A stretch of 5,769 nt of DNA from Burkholderiaceae bacterium (GTDB lineage: Bacteria; Pseudomonadota; Gammaproteobacteria; Burkholderiales; Burkholderiaceae_C). Made by a program: the position numbers and the translations under genes. Shown in pieces: positions 1 to 5,659 of the stretch. A model generated the notes under the pieces. The model did not search any database and was not told the DNA's origin. It was given only the letters and a program-made list of their open reading frames with translations. The stretch covers positions 1 through 5,769 of the forward strand of contig JALRFN010000176.1 in assembly GCA_023268425.1 (NCBI GenBank), written 5' to 3'. How positions within the stretch are numbered: position 1 is the first letter of the stretch; each line of letters starts with the position of its first letter.

Positions 1-1
1 G

Positions 2-142
2 GGCTTCTACGGCATCTCCGGTGGCAACGATTACTACCCCGAGCTTCTCGACGGTGAGGCCGTACCCACCACCAACGACGACGGCTCGGTGACCATTGCC
101 TACACGCTGCGCTCCGGCGCGATGTGGAGCGACGGCACGCCC
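2..142 (+). other. Solute-binding-protein-like segment fused in frame to the acyl-CoA dehydrogenase
   Basis: The 47 codons from base 2 contain a run with Pro-Glu-Leu near 38-46, an Asp-Asp-Gly-Ser turn at 77-88, then TLRSGAMWSDGTP at 104-142. That last pattern (T-L-R-x-G-x-x-W-S-D-G-T-P) is a hallmark of family 5 extracellular solute-binding proteins of peptide/nickel ABC transporters (SBP_bac_5). It does not fit the helix that normally precedes the Gly-Thr-Pro-Glu-Gln of acyl-CoA dehydrogenases. The match fades at the shared Asp-Gly-Thr-Pro (131-142), where dehydrogenase homology begins, so the crossover is probably there. Whether this is a biological fusion or an assembly or library chimera cannot be decided here; I favour an artefact because a periplasmic and a cytoplasmic enzyme fragment are joined at a short shared motif. 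Family assignment is from memory of conserved patterns, without a search. Confidence 0.6.
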
Positions 143-1003
143 GAGCAACAAGAAAAATACCTGCCCGCGATGGCCGCTGGTGAGTTGATCGCCTCGTTTG
201 CGCTCACCGAGCCCGACGCCGGCTCTGACGCGGCATCGCTGCGCACCACAGCGCGCCGCGAAGGCGACGTTTACGTGGTCAATGGCACCAAGCGCTACAT
301 CACCAACGCGCCGCACGCCGGTCTGTTCACGCTGATGGCCCGCACCAACCCCGAGGACAAAGGCGCGGGCGGGGTCAGTGCCTTCATCGTGCCCGCCGAT
401 TTGCCTGGCATCACCGTGGGCAAGCCCGACCAAAAAATGGGGCAACGCGGCGCCCACACGGCAGACGTGATTTTTGAAGACTGCCGCGTGCCCGCCGAAC
501 AGCTGATTGGTGGCGTCGAAGGCCAAGGCTTCAAGACCGCGATGAAGGTGCTGGAAAAAGGCCGCATCCACATCGCCGCGATTTGCGTGGGTGCTGCCCA
601 GCGCATGTTGGACGAGGCCCTGCAGTACGCCACCGAGCGCAAGCAATTTGGCCAAGCCATCGTCAACTTCCAGTTGGTGCAAGCCTTGCTGGCCGATAGC
701 CAGGCCGAGGTGTACGCGGCACGCTGCATGGTCATCGACGCCGCACGGCGCCGCGATTTGGGGCTGAACGTGTCCACCGAAGCGTCGTGCTGCAAGATGT
801 ACGCCTCTGAAATCTGCGGCCGCGTGGCGGATCGTGCGGTACAAGTGTTTGGCGGCATGGGCTACATGGCCGAAGGCCGCATCGAACGCTTCTACCGAGA
901 CGTGCGCTTGTTCCGCATTTATGAGGGCACCACCCAAGTGCAGCAAATTGTCATTGGCCGCAACCTGGCCAAAAACGGCACCATCGCGCCCGCGCCCGTT
1001 TGA
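2..1003 (+). CDS. Acyl-CoA dehydrogenase, 5'-truncated, with a foreign-looking N-terminal segment
   Basis: FAD-dependent acyl-CoA dehydrogenase, which introduces the alpha-beta double bond into an acyl-CoA and passes electrons to electron-transfer flavoprotein; probable cytoplasmic role in fatty or branched-chain acid catabolism. The frame is open from base 2. A GTG at 89 is in frame but is probably not a real start. From about base 131 the protein is typical of the family. The first family signature (ALTEPDAGSDAAS) is at 200-238, the second (QVFGGMGYMAEGRIERFYRD) at 842-901, and the catalytic-base Glu of the YEGTTQ motif is at 923-925. The middle and C-terminal domains are complete. The N-terminal helical domain (roughly 90-100 residues of a usual 380-400) is missing, replaced by about 43 codons resembling an ABC-transporter solute-binding protein. 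The substrate cannot be told from the sequence. No downstream gene follows on this strand; the next gene converges on it. Confidence 0.9.
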   Translation, partial: GFYGISGGNDYYPELLDGEAVPTTNDDGSVTIAYTLRSGAMWSDGTPEQQEKYLPAMAAGELIASFALTEPDAGSDAASLRTTARREGDVYVVNGTKRYITNAPHAGLFTLMARTNPEDKGAGGVSAFIVPADLPGITVGKPDQKMGQRGAHTADVIFEDCRVPAEQLIGGVEGQGFKTAMKVLEKGRIHIAAICVGAAQRMLDEALQYATERKQFGQAIVNFQLVQALLADSQAEVYAARCMVIDAARRRDLGLNVSTEASCCKMYASEICGRVADRAVQVFGGMGYMAEGRIERFYRDVRLFRIYEGTTQVQQIVIGRNLAKNGTIAPAPV

Positions 1004-1041
1004 GGCCAGTGTCCGCCAAGGCGGGGGCTTGGTGGGGGCAA

Positions 1042-1078
1042 CTGGCGCTTGAGATCAAGCCTTGAGATCAAACGCCAG
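1042..1078. terminator. Repeat-built hairpin between convergent genes, possible bidirectional terminator
   Basis: The arms CTGGCG (1042-1047) and CGCCAG (1073-1078) are perfect inverted complements. Between them lie two direct copies of CTTGAGATCAA (1048-1058 and 1061-1071). Because the unit begins TTGA and ends TCAA, the two copies also pair with each other. The resulting stem is CTGGCG, a C/A mismatch, TTGA, a tandem GA/GA internal loop, TCAA, and a 3-base loop (1059-1061). It lies 38 bases after the dehydrogenase stop and 10 bases past the lipoprotein stop on the other strand. That position suits a terminator for both genes. No T-run follows on either strand, so intrinsic termination is uncertain. 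Confidence 0.45.
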
Positions 1079-1088
1079 GGCGCTCGCA

Positions 1089-3032
1089 CTATTGGGTGAA
1101 CAACAAGCCTGTGCGCAGGTGTTGGGCTACCTCGCGATAAACAGGCGCTTCGCGCTCGTAGTCTTCGGTGGTGCACACGTGGTGCGCCTGCGTGCGCACA
1201 AACGCGCGCCAACCCGTGATGGTGTTGCCTTGCTGCTCGTAGTGCGCCTCAAAGTGCATGCGCCCCGGGATGTCGCGCTGGAAGTCTTGGGGTACTTTGA
1301 CGAGCTTGTACTTGGGGTCGAACTGGAAAGTGAATGTTTCGCGCACCGACTTCGGCGTACACAGCTTGTCAAACCGGCGTGATGGTGTTTGAAAATCGCC
1401 CATATTGCGCACAATGCTCAAGGCGTCTTGGGTCATTTGCAGGCTGGGATTGAGCTGGCCGCCACTGGGGTCGGGCAGAAGGTTGGTGATCGTGGCCTCC
1501 GCGTCAAAGGCTTGTGTTTGCTGCTGCCGTTGAATCGGGTCATACCGCAAGAAGCCACGGCCCTGCCAACCCGCTTGACCGAGTATTTTTGAGACGGCAA
1601 TGGCGTTGGCCGCAGGCGGGATGTCTTGAAGCCGATCTTGCATGGCGGTGGCGCTTTGTCCCCAGCCTTGAGCCTTCATGGTCACTTGAGCACGGCCATC
1701 GGCATCGATGGTCCAGTGCGTGTTGACCACCAATCGGTTTTGTTCGGCTGTGAAGGCAGGGGTGTGCATGCGTTGGGTGCCCGACTTCAGGCCGACCAAG
1801 ACAGGCTTGTCGCTGTCTTCGAAGGGCAGCGCACCGAAGGGGATGTCGCGGGCCGTGCTGTCGACAAAAAGCTTCAAGCCGGGGAGGTAGGTGATGACGT
1901 GGTTGAATGCACTGATGGCCGCAGGGGGCAAGACGTAATCTGACCCCGTAGATATCAGCGCGGGTGCCGCCTCAATGTTTGCGGCCGCCAGCAAGCTGTG
2001 CAACAGCAAAGTGTGGTCTTTGCAGTCGCCGTAACCGTTTATCAAGATGGACGCGACGTCGTGCGGCACAAAGCCACCCGTGCCGAGGAAGACGGCGACG
2101 TATTTGATGTGGCTACGCACCCAGTCGGTGATCGCTCGGGCTTTGTCGTGATCGCTGTTGAGGCCTTGAGTCAGCTTTTGCGCGAGCGCTTGAACCTCGG
2201 GCGTGGGGGACATTTTGTCGCGCATGACGCGAGCAAATGCATCGCCCAAGTCTTCCAGGCGCGGATAGGTCGAGGCCAAGACGCGGGGGACCCGTTTGGA
2301 TGTGTTGGCCCAGTTGGGCTCGGCAGGGATGGCTGTGCTGGGACCGTACTCGGTAGACCATCGCTCTTGCCCGTTGGACACGCTGTGCTGGGTGTTGAGC
2401 AAAGGCGTTTCAACGTGAAGGTGCAGCGATTGCGGCGCCTCAATCGTCCAAGCAAAGTGTTGGATGGGTTGCGTGGGTTCCACCGAAGCCTGGGTCCAAA
2501 GTCCACCAGGTAGGGCAGCCTGTTTGGTGGTGGTGCGCGTGGTGAACGCGATCTGATCGCCGACTTGGAGGTCGGGGAAGTTCACCTGAATGAGGTCAAA
2601 GTCCTGCCAGCTGATTGCCGTACCTGTCGAGACCACACCACGCTGTCGGGAGATGTTCTGCTCGTCCACCGGCAGTCTGCGGCCATCGGCTTTGCGGGTC
2701 TCAGCGTTGAGCAAAGCAAAGTCTTCCAGCTGGTTATTGACGCTGACAACCCGTTTCACCAAGGCTTGTGCCCCCTGCGGGGTCAGTGCTTGAATCACAG
2801 CCGTCACTTCTTGGGTGACGCGCTCGGCGCTCAGAAATTGGCTGTGGCCACGGAGCTCAATGAATTGGATGTGGCTGACGACTTCCAATTCCTTGGCTTT
2901 GCTGCCCTGAGATGCGGCATTGGCTGATTGGCGTGCCGTGCTGCTCTGCACGTGTCCTTGGCTGGTACAGCCGACGACCAAGCTCACGGCCAAACTCACC
3001 ACGCCTGCGCGCATCCACTTGTGATTCAGCAT
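1089..3032 (-). CDS. DUF3857/transglutaminase-like domain lipoprotein
   Basis: Predicted 647-residue exported lipoprotein of unknown substrate. The N-terminus has a charged start (residues 2-8), a hydrophobic segment (10-20) and a lipobox ending VVGC with Cys22 as the lipidation site. Thr at +2 gives no inner-membrane retention signal, so outer-membrane anchoring on the periplasmic side is likely. Residues ~50-235 resemble DUF3857, a beta-rich domain commonly placed before transglutaminase folds. Residues ~270-395 are a transglutaminase-like core with all three expected catalytic residues: Cys337 in GYGDCKDH, His378 in FNHVI and Asp391 in FVDSTA. The remaining ~250 residues show no family I recognise. 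Such proteins may act as thiol peptidases or cross-linkers; the reaction is not known for this group. The ATG at 3030-3032 has a GGGGAG ribosome binding site six bases upstream; Met7 is a less likely alternative start. The stop is TAG. Confidence 0.9.
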   Translation of the reverse strand: MLNHKWMRAGVVSLAVSLVVGCTSQGHVQSSTARQSANAASQGSKAKELEVVSHIQFIELRGHSQFLSAERVTQEVTAVIQALTPQGAQALVKRVVSVNNQLEDFALLNAETRKADGRRLPVDEQNISRQRGVVSTGTAISWQDFDLIQVNFPDLQVGDQIAFTTRTTTKQAALPGGLWTQASVEPTQPIQHFAWTIEAPQSLHLHVETPLLNTQHSVSNGQERWSTEYGPSTAIPAEPNWANTSKRVPRVLASTYPRLEDLGDAFARVMRDKMSPTPEVQALAQKLTQGLNSDHDKARAITDWVRSHIKYVAVFLGTGGFVPHDVASILINGYGDCKDHTLLLHSLLAAANIEAAPALISTGSDYVLPPAAISAFNHVITYLPGLKLFVDSTARDIPFGALPFEDSDKPVLVGLKSGTQRMHTPAFTAEQNRLVVNTHWTIDADGRAQVTMKAQGWGQSATAMQDRLQDIPPAANAIAVSKILGQAGWQGRGFLRYDPIQRQQQTQAFDAEATITNLLPDPSGGQLNPSLQMTQDALSIVRNMGDFQTPSRRFDKLCTPKSVRETFTFQFDPKYKLVKVPQDFQRDIPGRMHFEAHYEQQGNTITGWRAFVRTQAHHVCTTEDYEREAPVYREVAQHLRTGLLFTQ

Positions 3033-3038
3033 GTTCAG

Positions 3039-3044
3039 CTCCCC
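3039..3044 (-). promoter_or_regulatory. Ribosome binding site of the DUF3857 lipoprotein gene
   Basis: GGGGAG on the - strand, six bases before the ATG at 3032. It supports that start over the internal Met7. Three of its Gs also form part of one arm of an inverted repeat. Confidence 0.7.
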
Positions 3045-3064
3045 AATTATTGATATCTATTGGG
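3042..3064 (-). repeat. Inverted repeat overlapping the lipoprotein gene's ribosome binding site
   Basis: CCCAAT at 3042-3047 and ATTGGG at 3059-3064 are perfect 6-base inverted repeats around an 11-base AT-rich centre. In the - strand transcript they could form a small hairpin whose 3' arm includes the first Gs of the GGGGAG ribosome binding site, or at DNA level they could be an operator half-site pair. The stem is short and half of it is A-T pairs, so this may be chance. Confidence 0.3.
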
Positions 3065-3102
3065 TATTAGAACTGAATTGATGAGCTTATTTAATTTTTT
3101 TT
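3045..3102 (-). promoter_or_regulatory. AT-rich upstream region, likely promoter of the lipoprotein gene
   Basis: The gap between the kinase stop and the lipoprotein start is much richer in A and T than the surrounding coding DNA. On the - strand it begins with an A8 run followed by TTAAATAA (a possible UP-like element), with weak -10-like hexamers such as TAATAC (3064-3069) and TATCAA (3050-3055). No pair of hexamers is well matched and well spaced, so the exact promoter is not assigned. No hairpin followed by a T-run that would end the kinase transcript is visible, so some read-through from the upstream genes is possible. Confidence 0.35.
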
Positions 3103-3781
3103 ACTTATTGCGGGCGGTGGCTGGAAGAACCCAGGCATCCGCCCGATCACGTGTGGCCCAGACACGTTGCGCATTCAAGGCGTCACTGGCTTGGACGCGC
3201 TCTCGGGCTTGGATTTCGCTCCAGCCCCAGACTTGCATGTGGCGGCGTGTGAGTTGCGCTTGTGCTTGTTCGTTGTTGATGTCGAGGAACCAGACGGTGT
3301 CAAAGAGTGCTTGGAGCGCCCAGTCGGCATCGGGCAGCAACAGGTACAGGCCCTCAACCAAGACCAGCCGCGTGCTGGGCGCAATCACCACGGCATCAGG
3401 CACGGGGTCGCCTTGCGCGTGGTCAAACGCGGGCCAGGTGCACGGCAAGGGTTTCGCGTTTGCATCAACAGCGCGCAAGGCCAACAGGTGTTGGCGCAGC
3501 GCAGCCGGGTCGAAGGTCCATTCGGCACCGCGTCGCGCCAAGGCTTCTGTTGCGTTGGGCAGTGCGGCCAGTTCGGCGCGGCTGAGGTGAAAACCGTCCA
3601 TGCCCAAGCACTGCATGGTGGCTTCACCGAGCCATTGGTTGACGGCCTTGCACCAATGTTCGGCCACGGTGCTTTTGCCCGCACCAGGCAGTCCGACCAA
3701 GCCGATCACGCGGCGCGGCTGCGAGGGCGCCGGGACCAGCTCGCGCAACTCGGCGACCGGGTCGTTGATCAGCCGTGGCAT
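3101..3781 (-). CDS. P-loop kinase of the YggC/FrcK (pantothenate/uridine kinase-like) family
   Basis: Predicted 226-residue cytoplasmic ATP-dependent kinase of the nucleoside/nucleotide kinase group that includes uridine kinase, pantothenate kinase CoaA, YggC and the FrcK protein named from fructose transport loci. The Walker A loop GLPGAGKST is at residues 30-38. The substrate-side DGFHL motif is at 62-66, GDPVPDA at 124-130, the VEG(L)YLLL strand at 142-149 and WFLDIN near 164-169, followed by an Arg-rich lid region (RRH at 179-181). Length is normal for the family, and all expected motifs are present. Physiological substrate is unknown. The ATG lies inside the 3' end of the methyltransferase gene (13-base overlap) and has no good ribosome binding site, so translation is probably coupled to that gene. 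No sugar transporter or pantothenate gene is nearby to suggest a pathway. Confidence 0.85.
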   Translation of the reverse strand: MPRLINDPVAELRELVPAPSQPRRVIGLVGLPGAGKSTVAEHWCKAVNQWLGEATMQCLGMDGFHLSRAELAALPNATEALARRGAEWTFDPAALRQHLLALRAVDANAKPLPCTWPAFDHAQGDPVPDAVVIAPSTRLVLVEGLYLLLPDADWALQALFDTVWFLDINNEQAQAQLTRRHMQVWGWSEIQARERVQASDALNAQRVWATRDRADAWVLPATARNK

Positions 3782-4446
3782 GGGCCAGAGCTGGGGGCGA
3801 GGGCCGTCAGCGCGCGGGCTTGGCCCCAGTAGTTGTAGGTGAAGGGGCGCGGCCCGGCGATGTAGCCAGCTTGGGGTTCTAGCAGCTCAAACCCAGCCGA
3901 TTGAATCAAGGCCGGGATGTCGCGGTCCAATTGGCACCCCCCCGCGCAGCGGCACCAAATGGGGCCAATGCGGCGTTGCCAGCGTTGCACGGCGTCTTCG
4001 GGCGCAAGTCCGTGTTCGCAGTAAATCAGTTGACCTTCGGGCTTCAAGACGCGACGCATTTCGTGCAGCGCGGCCACGGGGTCTGCGATGGTGCACAGCG
4101 CGTAGGTCACCAACACCGTGTCAAAGCTGTGCTCAGCAAAGGGCAGGGCCTCGGCTTGCAGCGGCACGAGTTCGACCTGCAAACCGGCGTCGCGTGCGCG
4201 CCGAGCGGCCCAGGGGTGCAGTTCGGTGGCTGGGTCGATACCGGTGATGCTGTCGACTTGCTCGCGCGCGTAGTGGGGCAGGTTCAACCCAGTGCCAATG
4301 CCGATTTCCAGCACCCGCCCCCGTGCCTTGGGCACGACTTGCTCGCGCTGTTGGCTGAAGCGGCCCAGGCCACACACGAAGTCCAAGCCCAGCGGCAAGA
4401 CCCGGTGCTCGTACCAAGTGGCCAGGGTTTGGGTCAGCTTGGCCAT
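3769..4446 (-). CDS. Class I SAM-dependent methyltransferase (Methyltransf_11/METTL7-like)
   Basis: Predicted 225-residue cytoplasmic or membrane-peripheral methyltransferase; the acceptor is unknown. With the ATG at 4444-4446, motif I (VLEIGIGTGLN) is at residues 45-55, the acidic ribose-binding position in GIDP at 69-72, motif II-like LPFAEHSFDTVL at 101-112, and RRVLKPEGQLIYCEH at 131-145. The C-terminal GGCQLDRD segment resembles the GGCxLxRD pattern of small bacterial proteins related to METTL7 thiol methyltransferases and UbiE-type enzymes. I chose the ATG; a TTG at 4456-4458, overlapping the dapE stop, would add four residues but has less support. The ATG begins eight bases after the dapE stop, so the two genes are probably cotranscribed. 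The gene overlaps the kinase start by 13 bases. An oddity is a C169-x-C171 pair (numbered from the TTG) just before the GGC motif. Confidence 0.85.
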   Translation of the reverse strand: MAKLTQTLATWYEHRVLPLGLDFVCGLGRFSQQREQVVPKARGRVLEIGIGTGLNLPHYAREQVDSITGIDPATELHPWAARRARDAGLQVELVPLQAEALPFAEHSFDTVLVTYALCTIADPVAALHEMRRVLKPEGQLIYCEHGLAPEDAVQRWQRRIGPIWCRCAGGCQLDRDIPALIQSAGFELLEPQAGYIAGPRPFTYNYWGQARALTALAPSSGPCHG

Positions 4447-4454
4447 GTCGGTCT

Positions 4455-5621
4455 TCAAGCGTGCACGCCGCCCAAGCGCTCTAACAAACGCAGGTAACAG
4501 GCGGTCAAGGGCGCCACGTCGGCGACGAGCACGTGTTCATTGATTTGGTGGATGGTTGCATTGGGCGGGCCCAACTCGATGACTTGGGGGCAAATGCTGG
4601 CGATGAAGCGGCCGTCGCTGGTGCCGCCGCTGGTCGACAGTTGCGTGTTCAACCCCGTGGCGTCGTGGATGGCGGCTTGCACCGCGTCCAACAAGGCGCC
4701 CGGCGCGCACCAAAACGGCTGACCGCTGATGCTCCAGCTCAAGCTGTAGTCCAAGCCGTGCTTGTCCAATATGGCGTGCACTTGCGCTTGCAGTGCTTCG
4801 GACGTGGACGCTGGGCTGAAGCGGAAATTGAAGTCGACGACCACATCGCCCGGAATCACGTTGCCCGCGCCGGTGCCGCCGTGGATGTTGCTCACTTGCC
4901 AGCTGGTGGGTGGGAAGTCCGCGTTGCCGTCGTCCCAATGGGTGGCCACCAGTTCGGCCAGCGCGGGAGCCAAGTCGTGGATGGGGTTGCGTGCCAACTG
5001 CGGGTAAGCGATGTGGCCTTGAATGCCTTTGACGGTGAGCTTGCCACTCATGGAGCCACGGCGCCCGTTTTTGACCATGTCGCCGGTTTGCTGCACCGAG
5101 GTCGGTTCGCCCACCACACAGTAGTCCAAGATGGTGCCCCGTTCGCGCAAGCTGTCCACCACCATTTTGGTGCCGTGCTGCGCTGGGCCTTCTTCGTCGC
5201 TGGTGAGCAAAAAGCCCACCGACAAGGGGGCGTCAGGATGTTTTGCGCGGAAAGTTTCAACGGCCACCACCATGGCAGCCAGTGAGGTTTTCATGTCACT
5301 GGCGCCACGGGCAAACAGCTTGCCGTCGCGGTAGCTGGGCACAAAAGGCGGGCTGTCCCATTGGTCCAGCGGGCCGGTGGGTACCACGTCGGTGTGGCCC
5401 GCGAAAACCAGCAAGGGGGCGCGTTGGCCCTGGGTGGGCGCTGCTGTGAATGTGGCCCACAGGTTGGTGACCGGGGCGTCTTCTGGGCCAAAGACCAGGG
5501 TCTCGCAGTCAAAGCCCACCGCCTGGAGGCGCTGGGCAATCAGGTCTTGGCAGCCCTTGTCCTCGGGGGTGACCGAGGGCAGGGCCAGCAATTGTTCGGT
5601 CAGTCTCAGGGTGTCGCTCAT
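4455..5621 (-). CDS. dapE: Succinyl-diaminopimelate desuccinylase
   Basis: Zinc-dependent hydrolase that converts N-succinyl-LL-2,6-diaminopimelate to LL-diaminopimelate and succinate, in the succinylase pathway to meso-diaminopimelate (peptidoglycan) and lysine; cytoplasmic homodimer. The 388-residue product matches the family's usual length. Metal ligands and catalytic residues are all present: His76 and Asp78 (GHTDVVP), Asp109 (GASDMK), Glu143 (general base) and Glu144 (SDEEGP), Glu172 (GEPTS) and His358 (ATIHQ). Each ligand sits nine residues after its equivalent in the Haemophilus influenzae enzyme as I recall it (67, 100, 134, 135, 163, 349), which argues for an intact enzyme. The dimerisation domain spans roughly 183-300. 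The frame extends upstream to 5702, but ATG 5619-5621 is chosen because MSDTLRLTEQLL is the family start and GAGGAA lies just upstream. The longer frame would overlap dapC. Confidence 0.97.
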   Translation of the reverse strand: MSDTLRLTEQLLALPSVTPEDKGCQDLIAQRLQAVGFDCETLVFGPEDAPVTNLWATFTAAPTQGQRAPLLVFAGHTDVVPTGPLDQWDSPPFVPSYRDGKLFARGASDMKTSLAAMVVAVETFRAKHPDAPLSVGFLLTSDEEGPAQHGTKMVVDSLRERGTILDYCVVGEPTSVQQTGDMVKNGRRGSMSGKLTVKGIQGHIAYPQLARNPIHDLAPALAELVATHWDDGNADFPPTSWQVSNIHGGTGAGNVIPGDVVVDFNFRFSPASTSEALQAQVHAILDKHGLDYSLSWSISGQPFWCAPGALLDAVQAAIHDATGLNTQLSTSGGTSDGRFIASICPQVIELGPPNATIHQINEHVLVADVAPLTACYLRLLERLGGVHA

Positions 5622-5626
5622 GGCGA

Positions 5627-5632
5627 TTCCTC
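5627..5632 (-). promoter_or_regulatory. Ribosome binding site of dapE
   Basis: GAGGAA on the - strand, five bases before the ATG at 5621. It decides the dapE start against the longer open frame reaching 5702. Confidence 0.75.
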
Positions 5633-5641
5633 GGTAGCAAA

Positions 5642-5659
5642 CAGGCCAGCTCAGGCCTG
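5642..5659 (-). other. Small GC-rich hairpin over the dapC stop codon
   Basis: On the - strand CAGGCC (5659-5654) and GGCCTG (5647-5642) pair perfectly around a 6-base loop, TGAGCT, that begins with the dapC stop codon TGA. Three Ts follow on the - strand. This could act as a weak attenuator or RNA-processing point between dapC and dapE. The stem is only six pairs and the T-run is short, so chance is a real possibility. Confidence 0.3.

Noticed and set aside
89..91. GTG at 89 as the true start of the acyl-CoA dehydrogenase
   Set aside because: The frame is open back to base 2 with coherent protein-like sequence, no ribosome binding site is seen, and the start would still leave the N-terminal domain missing.
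295..858. - strand open frame of 187 codons opposite the acyl-CoA dehydrogenase
   Set aside because: Antisense shadow; the + strand frame carries both family signatures and the catalytic Glu.
1998..2513. + strand open frame of 171 codons opposite the lipoprotein gene
   Set aside because: It covers the complement of the transglutaminase-like core and has no recognisable protein features.
3090..3110. T8 run near 3095-3102 as a terminator of a + strand gene
   Set aside because: No GC-rich hairpin precedes it on the + strand and no + strand gene ends here; it is the AT-rich end of the kinase/lipoprotein gap.
3167..3832. + strand open frame of 221 codons opposite the kinase
   Set aside because: Antisense shadow of the P-loop kinase gene; no domain, no convincing ribosome binding site.
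4533..5285. Long + strand open frame (250 codons) opposite dapE
   Set aside because: It lies wholly antisense to a confidently identified enzyme, has low-complexity Ala/Val/Gly/His-rich composition typical of mirrored GC-rich codons, and shows no recognisable motif.
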